Positions 11,519 through 23,153 of a DNA stretch of 64,000 nt are shown one piece after another. Positions within the stretch are counted from its first letter, which is position 1, and each line of letters starts with the position of its first letter. A model generated the notes under the pieces. The model was not told the origin of the DNA, ran no database searches, and was given only the letters and a program-made list of their open reading frames with translations. Origin of the DNA: Lantana camara (Eukaryota > Streptophyta > Magnoliopsida > Lamiales > Verbenaceae). The stretch lies in contig CM074861.1 of the NCBI GenBank assembly GCA_037501455.1, positions 94,031,001 through 94,095,000 of the forward strand. Reading direction: 5' to 3'. Made by a program: the position numbers and the translations under genes.

Positions 11519-12708
11519 GAATGTTACGTCCTTTCCCTTCGAAGCCATAAGCCCAAACAAGCCATCCAGGCAGGATCCACCAAAAAATCGGTTGACTTCC
11601 CCAAATTGGACGAGGATGGTCCGGAGCGCAAAAGGGCCAAGCTGTATAAAAAGAAGAACAAAAAGAAGACCCCCAGTGGAACCCAAAGCAAGGGAGACGG
11701 GCCGCCTGGGGCCGTCGAAGGATCTGCTTCCGAGAGCGAGGGTGACGGGCCCTCGGATGAGGAAGGGAGTAGACTCACTGGGAAGAAAAGAGCGCTCGAG
11801 GCTCCTAGGCCTGAGGTTTGAATCGAGCCCACCGAAAAGTTTTTGACCATCGAGTTGGAACCGGGGAATCCAGATAAAACCACCCAGATTGGCTCAAATC
11901 TCGACGGTCCCTCGCAAGTTATGATGATTGATTTTCTCCGAGAAAACCTTGATATATTTGCCTGGAAAGCTTCTGATCTCACTGGGATAGATCCTAGAGG
12001 CTGAATGTGGATCCGGCTTTCAAGCCGGTCAAACAAAAGAAAAGGGACGTCCACGGTTTCAGAAGGCACGTCATTGAAGAAGAAGTGGGTAAGCTCTTGG
12101 ATGCTCAGTATATTGAGGAAATCTTATACCTGGAATGGCTTTGCAATGTGGTCCTCGTTCCCAAGAGCGCCAACAAATGGCACATGTGCAGTGACTTCAC
12201 GGACCTCAACAAGGCGTGCCCCAAAAATCCCTACCCCCTACCGAGGATTGATCAGTTGGTAGACTCAACAACGGGGTGCGAACTCATGAGCATGATGGAC
12301 GCCTTTCAAGGATATTATCAAATCTTCATGGCGCCCGAGGACCACCCCAAGACCTCGTTCGTGGTGCACATAGGAGTTTATTGTTTCAAAGTCATGCCAT
12401 TCGGACTCAAAAATGCGGGAGCGACTTATCAACGCCTCGTCAACAGAATGTTCGAGCGCGAGATAGGAAAATCTATGGAGGTATATGTGGACGATATGAT
12501 AGTCAAGAGCGAGCGCCGGCATTCCCATCTAGAGGATCTCAGGCGAACTTTCAATGTCTTACGCCATTATGGAATGAAATTGAACCCCTCCTAATGCACA
12601 TTTGGCGTTCGGGGTGGTAAATTTTTGGGGTACATGGTCAGTCAGCATGGCATAGAGGCGAATCCATAAAAGATTAAGGCGATCCTTGATATTCCCTCCC
12701 CTCGGAAC
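11519..12708 (+). pseudogene. pol: Tat-A linker and reverse transcriptase
   Basis: A lysine-rich linker (11606-11820) leads to the conserved pre-RT segment MIDFLRENLDIFAWK (11925-11965). A short deletion and frameshift near 11995-12002 separate it from LNVDPAFKP. The RT body at 12007-12594 shows PKSANKWHMCSDFTDLNKAC, SMMDAFQGYYQI, MPFGLKNAGATYQ and the catalytic YVDDM (12484-12498), all in correct order. Stops follow at 12592-12594 and at 12667-12669, where related copies read through. The polymerase core is otherwise intact. Confidence 0.88.
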
Positions 12709-13365
12709 GTGAGGGAAGTCCAAGTGCTGGTGGGAAAGATTATTTCATTGAACAGATTCATCTCCCGCTCGGTGGACAGGAACCTACCTTTCTTCAGAAT
12801 TTTGCGCAACGCTCGCAACTTCGCCTGGAGTGAGGAATGTGAGAAGGCTTTGCAGGATATGAATCAATACCTCGCGAGCGCACCACTGTTGACCAAGCCT
12901 AGCCCTGGAGAAAACTTGATTATTTACCTTTCAGTCTCCGCAGAGGCTACGAGCGCTGTCTTAGTGGATGTCCGTGAGCGTAAACACATGTCGGTCTACT
13001 ATTTGAGCAAAACTTTGCAAGGGGCGGAGAAGAGATACATGGAAATAGAGAAAATCGCTTTTGCGCTCGTCAATGCGTCTCGAAGGCTAAGGCCTTATTT
13101 TCAGGCTCATTCTATCACAGTGCTCACAGACCAACCCCTCAAGCAGGTATTAGCAAAGCCAGACATATCAGGAAGGTTAATCAAATGGTCCATTGAACTA
13201 AGCCAATTCGACATCTCTTTCGAGCCTCGCACGGCGATACAGGTCCAGGCAGTAGCGGACTTGTTAGTGGAGCGATTCAATTTGGATACCGAGCCCCCAG
13301 TGGAGGAAGGGTTGTGGCTCCTGCACACAGACGGCTCCTCGACCTCACAAGGGGGGGGGGGGGGG
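12709..13365 (+). pseudogene. pol: Tat-A RT connection and retroviral-type RNase H
   Basis: LVGKIISLNRFISRS and LPFFRILRNARNFAW mark the RT thumb/connection. LIIYLSVSAEATSAVLV, VYYLSKTL and RYMEIEKIAFALV mark the RNase H domain, in which the first catalytic Asp of related families is replaced (LSVS), as expected where Tat elements rely on a second RNase H. The frame then enters the second RNase H and breaks at a run of 15 G (13351-13365). Confidence 0.85.
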
Positions 13366-13760
13366 AGCCGGGGTAACCCTCAGAGACCCTCATGGTACAG
13401 AAGCGGATTACGCTATTAAGTTGGCGTTCCAGGTCACCAACAACGAGGCTGAGTACGAGGCTCTAATCCAAGGGCTCTGGATAGCCCTCCAGAATTGTGC
13501 CATTCGGGTAACTGCTTATGTTGACTCCCAGCTGATCGCAAGTCAGATCGATGGCACTTATGAAGCTCGAGAAGCCACTATGGTGCAGTATTTAGCGAGG
13601 GCTAAGAATGTGATTGCCATGTTCAAAGAGTTCCATTTGTTGCAGGTCCCCCGAGTAGAAAACGAACGTGCTGACGCTCTTTCGAAGTTCGCTTCAGCCC
13701 TTGATGACTCATGCGAGCGCTCAGTCACGTTCCTCAGGACAGAGAAACCGTTGATTAGTG
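13366..13760 (+). pseudogene. pol: Tat-A archaeal-type RNase H (second RNase H)
   Basis: The start of the domain, LLHTDGSSTSQ (13315-13350), lies before the G run, and the remainder is in another frame: FQVTNNEAEYEALIQGL, VTAYVDSQLIASQI, and ENERADALSKFAS. D, E, D and D-containing motifs of an aRNH fold are all present across the two frames. Dual RNase H is diagnostic of the Tat lineage. The G run is the cause of the shift. The corresponding segment in Tat-F is uninterrupted (62853-62415). Confidence 0.85.
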
Positions 13761-15040
13761 AGGCAGAACCCTCGAGCGGGGTGAACATGATTGACCCCAC
13801 TGAACCTTGTTGGTTGGATGACATCGTTAAGTTTATCAGGGATGGGACCTACCCGAGCGATAAGGTAGAAGCTCGGAAGGTTAGGAGTAAGGCCCCTCGT
13901 TTTTCTCTTGATAGCGACGGTCGGCTGTTCAAGCGATCTTTCCAAGGTCCACCGCTGAGATGCCTACGACCCTCGCAAGCCAAGGAAGTGTTGGAACATG
14001 TGCACAACGGAAGCTGTGGGAATCATTCGGGCGGTCGAATACTGGCCAAGAAAGTTTTGAGAAGCGGGTTCTACTGGCCCTCGCTATTGCAAGATGCCGT
14101 CAGTTGCTCCAAGAAATGCCCTAAGTGCCAGTTTCATTCTAACACCCCCCAACTGCCAGCCGCTCAAATGATCCCTATTGATGTCTCTTGGCCCTTCGAC
14201 CAATGGGGCATTGACATTGTGGGACCCCTTCCAATAGCGGTCGGGCAAAAGAAGTTTGTAATACTTGCCGTGGATTATTTCACTAAGTGGGCCGAGGCCG
14301 AAGCGGTCGCCAAAATAACGTTCAAAGTTGTGAGGGATTTCATCTGGAGGAACATCATCTGCAGGTATGGCATCCCGAGGGTACTCATCTCGGACAACGG
14401 TTCCCAATTCATTGCGGCTGACACACGGGATTGGTGTTATGAGCTGGGGATTGAGCAACGCTTCACTTCCGTGGGCCATCCTCAAGCCAACGGTCAAGCT
14501 GAAGTGACCAACCGAACCATACTCCAGCATTTGAAAATGATGCTCGAAAGTAAGAAAGGGGAATGGGCAGAAGAACTTCAGGGCGCCCTCTGGGCGTACC
14601 GTACCACCCCACGAGTGGCAATGGGAAAAACCCCTTACTCCCTCGTATATGGCTCCGAGGCTATGATACCTGCGGAGATCGCTCAAGAATCCGCACGCGT
14701 TGCCTATTTCGAACCTGCAATCAACGAAGTCAACCGGACGTTCGAATTGGATTTATTAGATGAGAGGAGGAACATAGCTTAGGCTCGCATCCACAAGTAC
14801 AAGGCGACCGTAGCCCACCAATATAACAAACGTGTCAGGGAGAGAACCTTCCAGCTAGGGGACTTGGTTCTCAAAAAGGTGGAAGTCTCCAAACATGTGG
14901 GTAAATTGGATCCCAACTGGGAAGGCCCCTTCAAAGTCATTCAAGTACGAGCGAACAACACCTACTTGCTAGAGACTTTGCAAGGCGAGCGTCTCCCTAG
15001 ACCGTGGAACGCGTGCAATCTTAGGCGATTCTACGTGTAA
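13761..15040 (+). pseudogene. pol: Tat-A integrase
   Basis: HHCC zinc finger (HVHNGSCGNHSGG ... CPKCQ, 13998-14130), then the DDE core: GIDIVGPLP (14200), ISDNGSQF (14390) and NGQAEVTNR (14490). C-terminal GKLDPNWEGPFKV and a final LPRPWNACNLRRFYV. One premature TAG at 14780-14782 interrupts the C-terminal part; the same frame continues to TAA 15038-15040. No chromodomain is present, which agrees with Tat. It inserts element cDNA into the genome when intact. Confidence 0.88.
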
Positions 15041-16058
15041 GTGTCAACCTTTGTTATCGCCCGCTCGGGGCACTTTGTACTTTCTTTTAACAGAAAGCAT
15101 GATGTAATCATCTTTAAATTGCAAGAATAACAGTAAGTGTTTGATCCATTATTATGTCATTTATTTGCTTTCCTTTTGATTAATGATCCGGGTAACAGAA
15201 AGCCTACTCCGTGTAGAGCATTTTCCACGTCGAACGGCTTAATTAATACCCCAATAATTTCAAATCAACGCTATCTGTGTGTTGAGAACCCTCCACACTG
15301 AATAGTTTGACATTCATAAGTGTATAAACCCTAAGAATGAGCGTGTCGAAAATGCGGGATGTTAAATGCTTAATTTACACCAACTGGATGCTGATCACAC
15401 CAGTTGAGCTCGTAAACCCCTGATGACCCTCATCCTCTTGAGTATGGGTACGCTCGTAAAAAGCTATCACTAGGCTAATCCTCTCGCGGATGCCTAAGTA
15501 CTAAGCCAACACTACAGCTACGCTCGAGTTGATTCCCTGCGTATAAGTCCTACAGTTGCCTCCTGGGTTCACTCAAGTGGCTGGAGCATCAAAATAAAAA
15601 ATGTAAGTTACACTTTTAAGGCCAATACTTAGTTAAAACTCTCAGAGGGTTTCTAAGTTCAAATTCGAGCCTCGGTACGGACATGGCCTGGGAGCCCTCG
15701 TGAGGAACGCTCTCGAGCCCAAACATTCATCACTCAAGTAACCAGACATTCTCAAGTCCTAAGCCTAAAATGCACTATAATATAAGGCAGGGTACCCTCG
15801 ATAGAAACACATTCATGCGCATACGGTACCATCACAGATATTCAAGCATTAAAGAAAACATGCATGCAAGCATTAATCAGGGAGCGTCAACATTGCCCAA
15901 CATTCAAGAAATGGAATTTTAAAGCATAAACATTCAAGCATCAAGGAAATTAAAATTGTTCATCAGAAGTACAGAGATCTATTGCGGAGGTTAAAATTGT
16001 TCATAAGCGACAATGGAAATTGAGCAAGAGAAATGTTGGGGTGGCAATTGGAGGAGCA
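15041..16058. other. Spacer between the 3' ends of pol and the antisense gene of Tat-A
   Basis: About 1 kb between two convergent genes. I see no ORF or RNA gene. It has internal repetition around 15880-16000 (ACATTCAAG, AAAATTGTTCAT repeated). No counterpart of the hairpin array found at the same place in Tat-F is visible. Confidence 0.6.
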
Positions 16059-16868
16059 TCACTGGGCTTGATTCCCAGGCTCTGGGGGAGCAGTAGAAAT
16101 AGGAACGACGGCTAACGCATGGGCATCGGAAGCCTGAGCCTCTCCAGGCTCCTCATCGACAGGCTCTTCCACAACGGTGCCCTCGTCGTCTATCTGAATG
16201 GGCTCGGGGTCTATAGGATTGGCCGCTATGAACTCCTGCTGGAGCATCGACACGAGTCCTTGATACTCCAGCTCCGCCAGACTGTCCGAGGGATCTTCAT
16301 CCTGGACCATAGGCTAGCAGTTATCGTCCAGATCCATGCGTAGGCAGTCATCGGTTCGAGCGCTCTCTGGGGCCAACCCCAGCTTCACCATCTGCCCAAT
16401 CGCCTTGTAAAAGAAATGACGAGCATTGTCAAAGCAGTGCATATTGGCAGCGAAAGCGAAGGCTTTTGAGCGCACGAACTTCAACACTGTATCCCATGCC
16501 ACTTTTTCTTCTAGGCCTGCTACCTTCTCTTGCAGTTCAGCGAGGGTTTTCTTGGCTTCTTCACTTTGGCGTGTGCTCTTGGCCAGCTGACGCCCCAACT
16601 CCCCATTCTGATTCCTCAACTGATCACGCTCTTGTTTGAGCTTCTTGTGGCGATCGTCGAGGACCAAATATGCTTCGTCAGACCGCTTCAAATCCTTCTT
16701 TAGTCTATCCTTCTCAAGGTTGGCGTCAGTTAGTTGAGCGCTGACATTGTTGTAATCATCTTGCAACTGACCGGGGTCAGAGATACGCAACAACTTCTTA
16801 TATTTGGCCTTATGTTCAGAATAGGCCTGCGCTCGACCCTGCAAGTTCTTGAGCCTAGGGATTACCTC
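16059..16868 (-). pseudogene. Tat-A antisense gene, exon 3 (coiled coil)
   Basis: Acceptor CTTTCCAG / GAGGTAATC; in phase 0 with exon 2. It encodes EVIPRLKNLQ, then YSEHKAKYKKLL and a long heptad-rich segment (16770-16490; repeated KLKQERDQLR-like runs) predicting a coiled coil, then SKAFAFAANMHCFDNA and a Glu/Pro/Ala-rich tail. One in-frame TAG at 16314-16316 breaks it. Exon 3 of Tat-F (50849-51790) aligns throughout and has no stop. The protein is a typical additional ORF of Tat elements; its biochemical role is unknown. Confidence 0.75.
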
Positions 16869-16948
16869 CTGGAAAGCCAGACTCGAGGGTCAGTATCTAA
16901 GTTAGAGTAGAAAAAGTTGAAATCCCACAAAGGGCACTAAAGACTAAC

Positions 16949-17616
16949 CGTCAGGAGGGCGTGGCAAGCATCGTTCGCGACCCGAGCGACATCATGCTCG
17001 TTCAGCTTGTCATGATCGCCAGAAAACTGAAGCTTTCCGACGATGTCCGAAACGAGGTTTACGGAGTACGCGCTCTTCTTCAGCAGTACTGGACCTTCGG
17101 TCCGTTGGCGTTTATATCGAGCGTCACCCCTGCAGCCCATTTTCCAGAAGTCCTCATCCTTCGATGAGGAAGTATCGCTGCCCTCGCCACGGTGGCCCAC
17201 GACCACCTCCTTGCCTTTGCCAGAAATGGGGATGGAGTCTGGCAATCTTTTCCTCTTTCCCTGGCGGTCGGCCCGGACTGCATCGTGGAAGCGGACTGCC
17301 TCTCCCGAGCGGTTGCGAGAGCCGCTGGAGCTTAGTGCAATGGGACCCTTGGGGGCAGCCGGCGGAGGAGCAGCCCCTCGAGTGCCGTCAACTGTCAAAT
17401 CCTCAATGGGGCCCGCGGGGGAAGTTTCATTCCCGGTGCCTCCCCGAGCGCCATCATTGCCACGTCGGGCCCCTCGCCGGATTCCTCTCCCCCTTGGGGC
17501 ATTGGGAGGGTGTGCCTGTTGCCGCTGTTGTTGCTGGGGGTTGCCGCCAGCCCTTTGAGTGTTCATCATGCGGGCAAGAGCCTCGGCGTTCATTCCTGTG
17601 GTTAATATTTGGATAT
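16949..17616 (-). pseudogene. Tat-A antisense gene, exon 2 (RG-rich, basic)
   Basis: The acceptor TTATTTGTAG / ATATCC joins to a single leftover G from exon 1 and gives an open frame (DIQILTTGMNAEAL). It contains a Gln-rich stretch, RGRGIRRGARRG (an RGG-like nucleic-acid-binding tract), a conserved block RKRLPDSIPISGKGKEVV, then FSGDHDKLNEHDVARVAND. The donor ACG/GTTAGTC leads to an 80-bp intron (16869-16948). Length 668 nt equals 2+666, exactly as the phases require. Confidence 0.75.
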
Positions 17617-17741
17617 CTACAAATAAAGAATACGAGCGTCAGAAGATGGCAGTGTGGATGATAATTGCAGAAGTACAATAAACCAAATGAAGTCAGCAAT
17701 GCTATCCTAAGAGTTAGAGCAGTTAGTTCCTAGAATCTAAC

Positions 17742-18933
17742 CATCAAGGGCCATGATATCTGCTGGAGGATTAGTTATCATGCCCGGGGGGTAGGATAGG
17801 CCATAACGGAATAATACTCCCTCATTCTTCATCAAGACCTCTGCCTTGATCCATTTCTTCTCATTTTTCATTGCGAGGGCCAGTCCCTTCGCCCAATCCT
17901 CGAAAGCTTTGTTCTTTGTCATTTCTTTAATCAGTGGCCCTTCACCGTGTATCAACCACCCTCGGTGAACCCTGAAAATCCCCCCAGGAGCCCCAACGAA
18001 GAAATATTTCTCCTTCCAATGCTCGCCATATGAAGTGGAGGGAGAGTCAATCATTTTGAAGCCGGATTTGGCTTGGGCGTAGTAAAACCCATCTATGGGG
18101 GATGAACGCGTAGAGCGGGCCACCTGGATCAAACTATCAAAATTATCAACGGAGGGTTCGTAGCCTAAGGCCCTCATCAGTATTACGAAAGTGTTGATTA
18201 GGGCTATGCCGTTCGGCAGAATCTGAGAAGGACAAAGTCTTAGGTGGTGGCAGATGGTACAGACGGTGGGTGGAATCGAAAACCTCAGACCCCCGGCCAG
18301 GACCGCGTCCCAATAAACGGTCATCATCCCTGGCGGCGGTAAATTTGCTCTCTCACCCTCCTCGGGAAGGCGCATGGGAAATACCGCTTCATCCCAGTAT
18401 GCTTTGGCCCTCAACTCCCTCAAATCTTCGAACGTCAAGATGCTCTCAATCTCATCCTAAGATCTATCGGTTTGGTGAGGGTTATTTTGCCTCACTCATG
18501 TTGCAGGCTCTTTTCCCCTTCTTTGGCGATTTCTGGGAGGTTCAGCCTCAGCATGACGCTCGGAAGGCCCTGCACCGCCCTCAATAGCCGCGACTACCAC
18601 CGTGATCCTATGATCTTGGGGTCTTACGACACTATTCAACACAGGGAACACTCTCTCTCCCTGCCTCTGCATTTCCATTACGTTGTGCATCTCTTCAAAA
18701 AGGTCATTTACCCCTCCAGGAGCACGCTCGTTCATTCCTTGAACGGCGGCGTCCACCTCTTCATCCCTGGCTTCAACCGGAGCCCGGGCCACTGGAATAG
18801 CAGTAGGAATCTCCTCGCCTGGGGAAGCCCTGGCCATTGGAACTGCTGTAGGCACATTACCGTGAGGGGAAGAACTCCCCACTGACATCTCATCTATTTC
18901 CCTCACAAAGGCTTCTGCGTTGTTATTCGCCAT
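17742..18933 (-). pseudogene. Tat-A antisense gene, exon 1 (plant gypsy-type transposon domain)
   Basis: ATG at 18933 (MANNNAEAFVREIDEMS). An acidic N-terminal part is followed by a domain with LPPPGMMTVYWDAVLAGGLR and LPNGIALINTFVILMRALGY, resembling the family known as putative gypsy-type transposon protein (Pfam PF04195, from memory). In-frame stops at 18496-18498 and 18457-18459 kill it. The donor GATG/GTTAGATTC is conserved with Tat-F (GATG/GTTAGCTTC). Exon length 1192 leaves one base, matching exon 2. It is transcribed away from the 3' LTR by its own promoter (19229-19290). Confidence 0.75.
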
Positions 18934-19518
18934 ATCTGGGGTTTTATTGGTTCTTGAGATTGGAAATTTCTCTCAGTAAGATTGACGGAGAAGGAGGCTT
19001 CTGGAAAGGATTCAATGGCAGAAAAAACAGTTCTTCACTCAAGAGTTTCACTCACTCAACCTAAATCTAATGTTAGTGCAAGGAAAATGAAAAAATTATT
19101 AGGATTTACCTGAGATCTGAAAGAAAAGGGTTACTGGAGTTTGTGGAAGACTTGCAGAAGGTTTTGCTGTTGGTATGCTTAGAGAAGTCTGAATGCGTGA
19201 AAGAGGCTCTAAGGCTCTGCAAATCCCTATTTATAGGGGAGAATTTGTGCTGATTAGGGCTGGGTTTTCAAAACGCAATCATTTCCCGCCTAGGAAATCC
19301 CCCCACTTTTGGTAGCCGCCTCACGTCTCCCGGAGTGCACGCGCCCACGCTCCCACTCAGCATTTAATGCGGACACGAATTTATTTAATGCGATGTCAGA
19401 ACGTGTCCGTTATGGAAGTCAAGCGGTCACTTCCCTTGCAGAGGCTTGACCCTCGGATATTCAAAAAATTCAAGGCTCGCTTCCCTTAAATTCTACAGTA
19501 CGCTCAAGCGATACTACA
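18934..19518 (-). other. 5' leader and upstream sequence of the Tat-A antisense gene
   Basis: Between the ATG and the TATA box the sequence is AT-rich with no ORF. Beyond the E2F-like site it runs GC-richer toward the PPT. No other feature is seen. Confidence 0.5.
19229..19290 (-). promoter_or_regulatory. Antisense-gene promoter of Tat-A: E2F-like site plus TATA box
   Basis: On the minus strand GGCGGGAAATGATTGC (19290-19275) lies about 38 bases upstream of TATAAATA (19236-19229). TTTCCCGC is the consensus E2F/DP site. The ATG follows about 296 bases downstream. Tat-F has the same motifs at nearly the same spacing (48529-48583). Function is inferred from conservation. Confidence 0.65.
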
Positions 19519-19535
19519 GAATTTGGGGGGCAAAA
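19519..19535 (+). promoter_or_regulatory. Polypurine tract of Tat-A
   Basis: GAATTTGGGGGGCAAAA directly before the LTR start TGATGAGAC; it primes plus-strand DNA synthesis. Confidence 0.7.
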
Positions 19536-20384
19536 TGATGAGACATAAAACCGCGTTCATATCGGAGCCCTCCACGTGTCACCACTTGCCGGCTGAGGGA
19601 TTGGACGCTCGCATTGATGGGCTCGCGGGCCAACCCAGCCCACTCGCTTGCTTACTAGTACAGGCCCATGAGCCTCGGCCAACTATTCAGGTAAAGGGTC
19701 CGAACCGACAGACTTGACGCTCACATCTCGGCCCTCAGGGTTACCCTTCTCAGGAGGGCACCCACGCGAGGGCCCCGTTCCCGATGCTCGTGGTTTTGAC
19801 GCTCAAGGGTCATCAGCCGCGGGGAACCCATCCGTGCGCCCTTCGAGCGTCACCAGCGCTCGAGTATGATCCTTCCCCACCGTGATGGATTCAAACCCTA
19901 GCGAAGCGGACCTTGGGCCTTCCTCTCGTGCGACCCTCGCTAACAACCTCTGACACAAAGGTGGTGCGTACCTTACCCCTGACACGCCGCCTCCTTTTCA
20001 GGAATGTCATTCTCACACTCCCATGGGCTGCCACGTGTTAGGGCAACACAGGTTTGGGACCACACAGACAACTTACCCGATTTACCCTCACCCCTAACAT
20101 ATAAATAGGGAAGAACACATGCATTCTCCCCCAAGTCATCTTCCACATACATACTGCATACATTGTTCTGGGCATTTTCCCTCACCTTCTCAAGCTCCAT
20201 ATTATCCTCACCACAGTTGCATTACCATTGCACCTTGCACTCTTGGTGTTATCCTAGCTGGAAGAACCCACGCTCAAGAGAAAACCCAGATCTTGAGGCC
20301 CTCACGCCTGTGATGGTCTTTCCCTTTCATACAAATATTAAGAGTGTTGTTGCATTTTAGGAAGTCCAGTTTCCTGCACCATCA
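19536..20384 (+). repeat. 3' LTR of Tat-A
   Basis: 849 bp with inverted termini TGATG...CATCA. It holds a TATA box (TATAAATA, 20100-20107) and two G-boxes in the context CCACGTGT (19573-19578, 20032-20037). The same terminal bases bound solo LTR H (47141-47970), a relative with a confirmed TSD, which supports these limits. Confidence 0.75.
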
Positions 20385-21720
20385 CGTATATTACCTCTTT
20401 GTATGAAACTTTCTCGAATATCTAACATTATAGATTTATTATTTTATCACTTATTCCATTTATTATTTTATTTTATTTGTATATATATTTTTTAAAATTC
20501 TATTATTTTTTCCTAATCTAATTTTTATTTCTATTTTTCTAGCTTTAAATTTTATTATCATTTTTTACAATAGTTACGGAGCACCTATATAAAATATTTC
20601 ATATCACATAGTTTGTCTTATTTTTTATTTTCATTTCTCCGCTTCTTTTTTAACTTATTTTTAGAACTTGACTAAATCCAACATTATCTTTATGTTAATT
20701 AATTCACTCTCTTATATTATCTATAGGAAATTATTTTGTAGCAATTAATTTAAATATAATTATTGTTTGTGAGTTGTAACACTCGCTTTAATTCTGTATT
20801 ACCTTTATTTACTTGATATTGTTGCCGCCTTACCAAAATATCAAAAAAGTAGTTAGTCTAATAAATAACTAGAAATATTTTACTTTAGCCAGTTGTTTGT
20901 TTCTAATCATTATTCTTTTACATTAATTTCTGTAAAATTGTATTTTTATCCTTTATAATGAAAAAACCAGATAAAGGCAACATCTATGATCAGAAATGAA
21001 AGAATTCATTAGCTATAGCTTTGGTTCTATTTAAGCATGTGTATTTGATTTAATGATTTTAATAATTCATTATTTATAGCTTTAAAAATTAACAACGTAC
21101 AGATTTTTAGTATATATAATTAAAAATTTATGTATAAATATTTTATATACTATTAAATACTCCGTACAAAGCACGGGATTTATGCTAGTTTCATTTACCA
21201 GATCTCAACCAGACACCTGTAATAAATTTGTACTTAGTTACAAATTAGGACTACCATACATTACCCTTCCTCCTAAAAAATTTCCCCAAATTTAAGTAAA
21301 TAATAATACCAAAATTATGGATAAACCCAAAGTAGAAATTTGTTTTTGGCAATATCCACACGTGACACGACCCTAAATCTCTTATTTTAATTGAATATTT
21401 TTTTTAATAATTATTAATCATTTTCCTACTACCACCGATAAAACTTTAATTTGATAGTATATTACAAACTAATTAGTGAAATAATAAAAATTGTTATTCC
21501 AAACTAACCGGTCTACAAAATGTTATTAATGTCAATAATTGCGTAATCTACATACTAACCGTAAACTTAATTTGGTGGGGCACACGTCATTAGAGCTGCC
21601 TCTGTTGGCAACCCAAACAAGTTTCTTAACTATAAATTACAAAAAAATATTATATGTAACGAAAATAAATTACATAGCATATGGATTTCGCCAGAAAGCA
21701 CGCGAATATGAATATTCTCA
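20385..21720. other. AT-rich intergenic DNA, nothing recognised
   Basis: No ORF above 65 codons, no RNA gene and no clear transposon ends. Long A/T runs. Confidence 0.5.
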
Positions 21721-22135
21721 ATATTTTATTTTGTAAGAATATTCAAGAAATGTTTAGAATAATTGACAATACATTTATCTGAAAAACTAAGGCAGTAACT
21801 GAACATTCAACAATATTGTACGAATTAATTGAAGCTTTCATTACTTCAAAAATAAATAAATAAAATAAATAAAATGGAATATTTTATTTTGTAAGAATAT
21901 TCAAGAAATGTTTAGAATAATTGACAATACATTTATCTGAAAAACTAAGGCAGTAACTGAACATTCAACAATATTGTACGAATTAATTGAAGCTTTCATT
22001 ACTTCAAAAATAAATAAATAAAATAAATAAAATTGACAATACATTTATCTGAAAAACTAAGGCAGTAACTGAACATTCAACAATATTGTACGAATTAATT
22101 GAAGCTTTCATTACTTCAAAAATAAATAAATAAAA
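21721..22135. repeat. Tandem duplication, 158-bp and 112-bp periods
   Basis: ATATTTTATTTTG starts at 21721 and again at 21879 (period 158); a third, 5'-shortened copy starts with ATTGACAATAC at 22032, 112 bases after the equivalent point in copy 2. Copies look nearly identical. Each ends in an (AAATA)n stretch, the probable slippage or unequal-exchange site. Confidence 0.9.
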
Positions 22136-23153
22136 TGGAGCTTTCATTAATTAAATGAAAAAGAAAAAGGGTTTTGATTTATTCGTAAGTCTAATTAATA
22201 ATCTGACTCAGATTGAAGTCAGCTACATGTATATATGATTCATTTGAGGTATCCATTTGATTAGGATTTGCCATCTTGCTGGCAAACAGTAAACGATGGT
22301 GCAGAAAACTTATTAGTCAAGCATAATCCAACGTTTAATTAGTTAATATTAATTACATAACTCTTAAAACACATTAAAACATTGTCCACAATTCTGTATA
22401 CATATCATATAGCCATAGCGTATTACACTTTCTATATATTTAATCGATCATATTTCTTAAAATTTACATAAATCACTCGATAAATATAAAATCATATTCT
22501 TCAGTACAATAATTTGATTAAGTTAATTTCAAGTTAGAATCAGCATATAAGTTGTAATCCTTTCATTTTGCCGGGCTTAATTGATCAGATTAGGACATGA
22601 ATTATGTGTAAATTACATATATTTTATAACTATGATATTTAGTATACAAACTTTGTCCGTATATATGGTGACCCACTAACTTGCAAAATGGTACTTAAAA
22701 AAGGAAAAATAATATAATTAGTGCCTTGCGACTTTCCAGTTTTCAACTACTCATCTGCCCTGAATAATGCAGATAACATAGTCAATTAATCCCATACATT
22801 AAAATTATTTCATTTTCGGATAAAATTAGAATATTTTATTCACAATCCAGAGCTACAAATATTCGTGCAGAATTCCAGAATTGAGCAGGAAACAGATTCT
22901 TGATTTCGCATCAGGTCTCAGGGAAAGTCCAGTGATTATTTGCTCTGGGCATTTTTCTCCTGTCACTGCTTAGCAATCTTCCTCTGATCATTAATTTAGC
23001 CCAGCCCAGTTCGTGTTTGCCGTAATTACAACTATTTTTTGCAATATCAGAGATCTAAGCACTAATTCCAGTTCATGATTTGAAGCTGATATTCTTGTAT
23101 CTTGAATCTTGATCTTGAAACCCTTGATCTGCAAAAGTTTAAAATTTTCAGAA
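22136..23153 (+). promoter_or_regulatory. Upstream region of the CIPK gene
   Basis: About 1 kb of AT-rich sequence before the ATG. It should contain the promoter and 5' UTR, but I cannot assign a TATA box or transcription start with confidence. Confidence 0.4.

Larger units (their letters stand above)
1..20384 (+). mobile_element. Tat-A: Ty3/gypsy Tat-lineage LTR retrotransposon, 5' LTR outside the window
   Basis: This element supplies the coding fragments between 72 and 15040 in the order gag, protease, RT, RNase H, archaeal-type RNase H, integrase, then an antisense spliced gene (18933-16059) and a 3' LTR (19536-20384). A second RNase H after the usual one, together with an extra antisense ORF between pol and the 3' LTR, is the known architecture of the Tat lineage. 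The 5' LTR and the leader lie left of the window. About 9.8 kb in the gag region is foreign (solo LTR B carrying element C). Stops and frameshifts are spread through pol, so the copy is dead. Tat-F at the other end of the window is a related copy in the opposite orientation. Confidence 0.85.
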
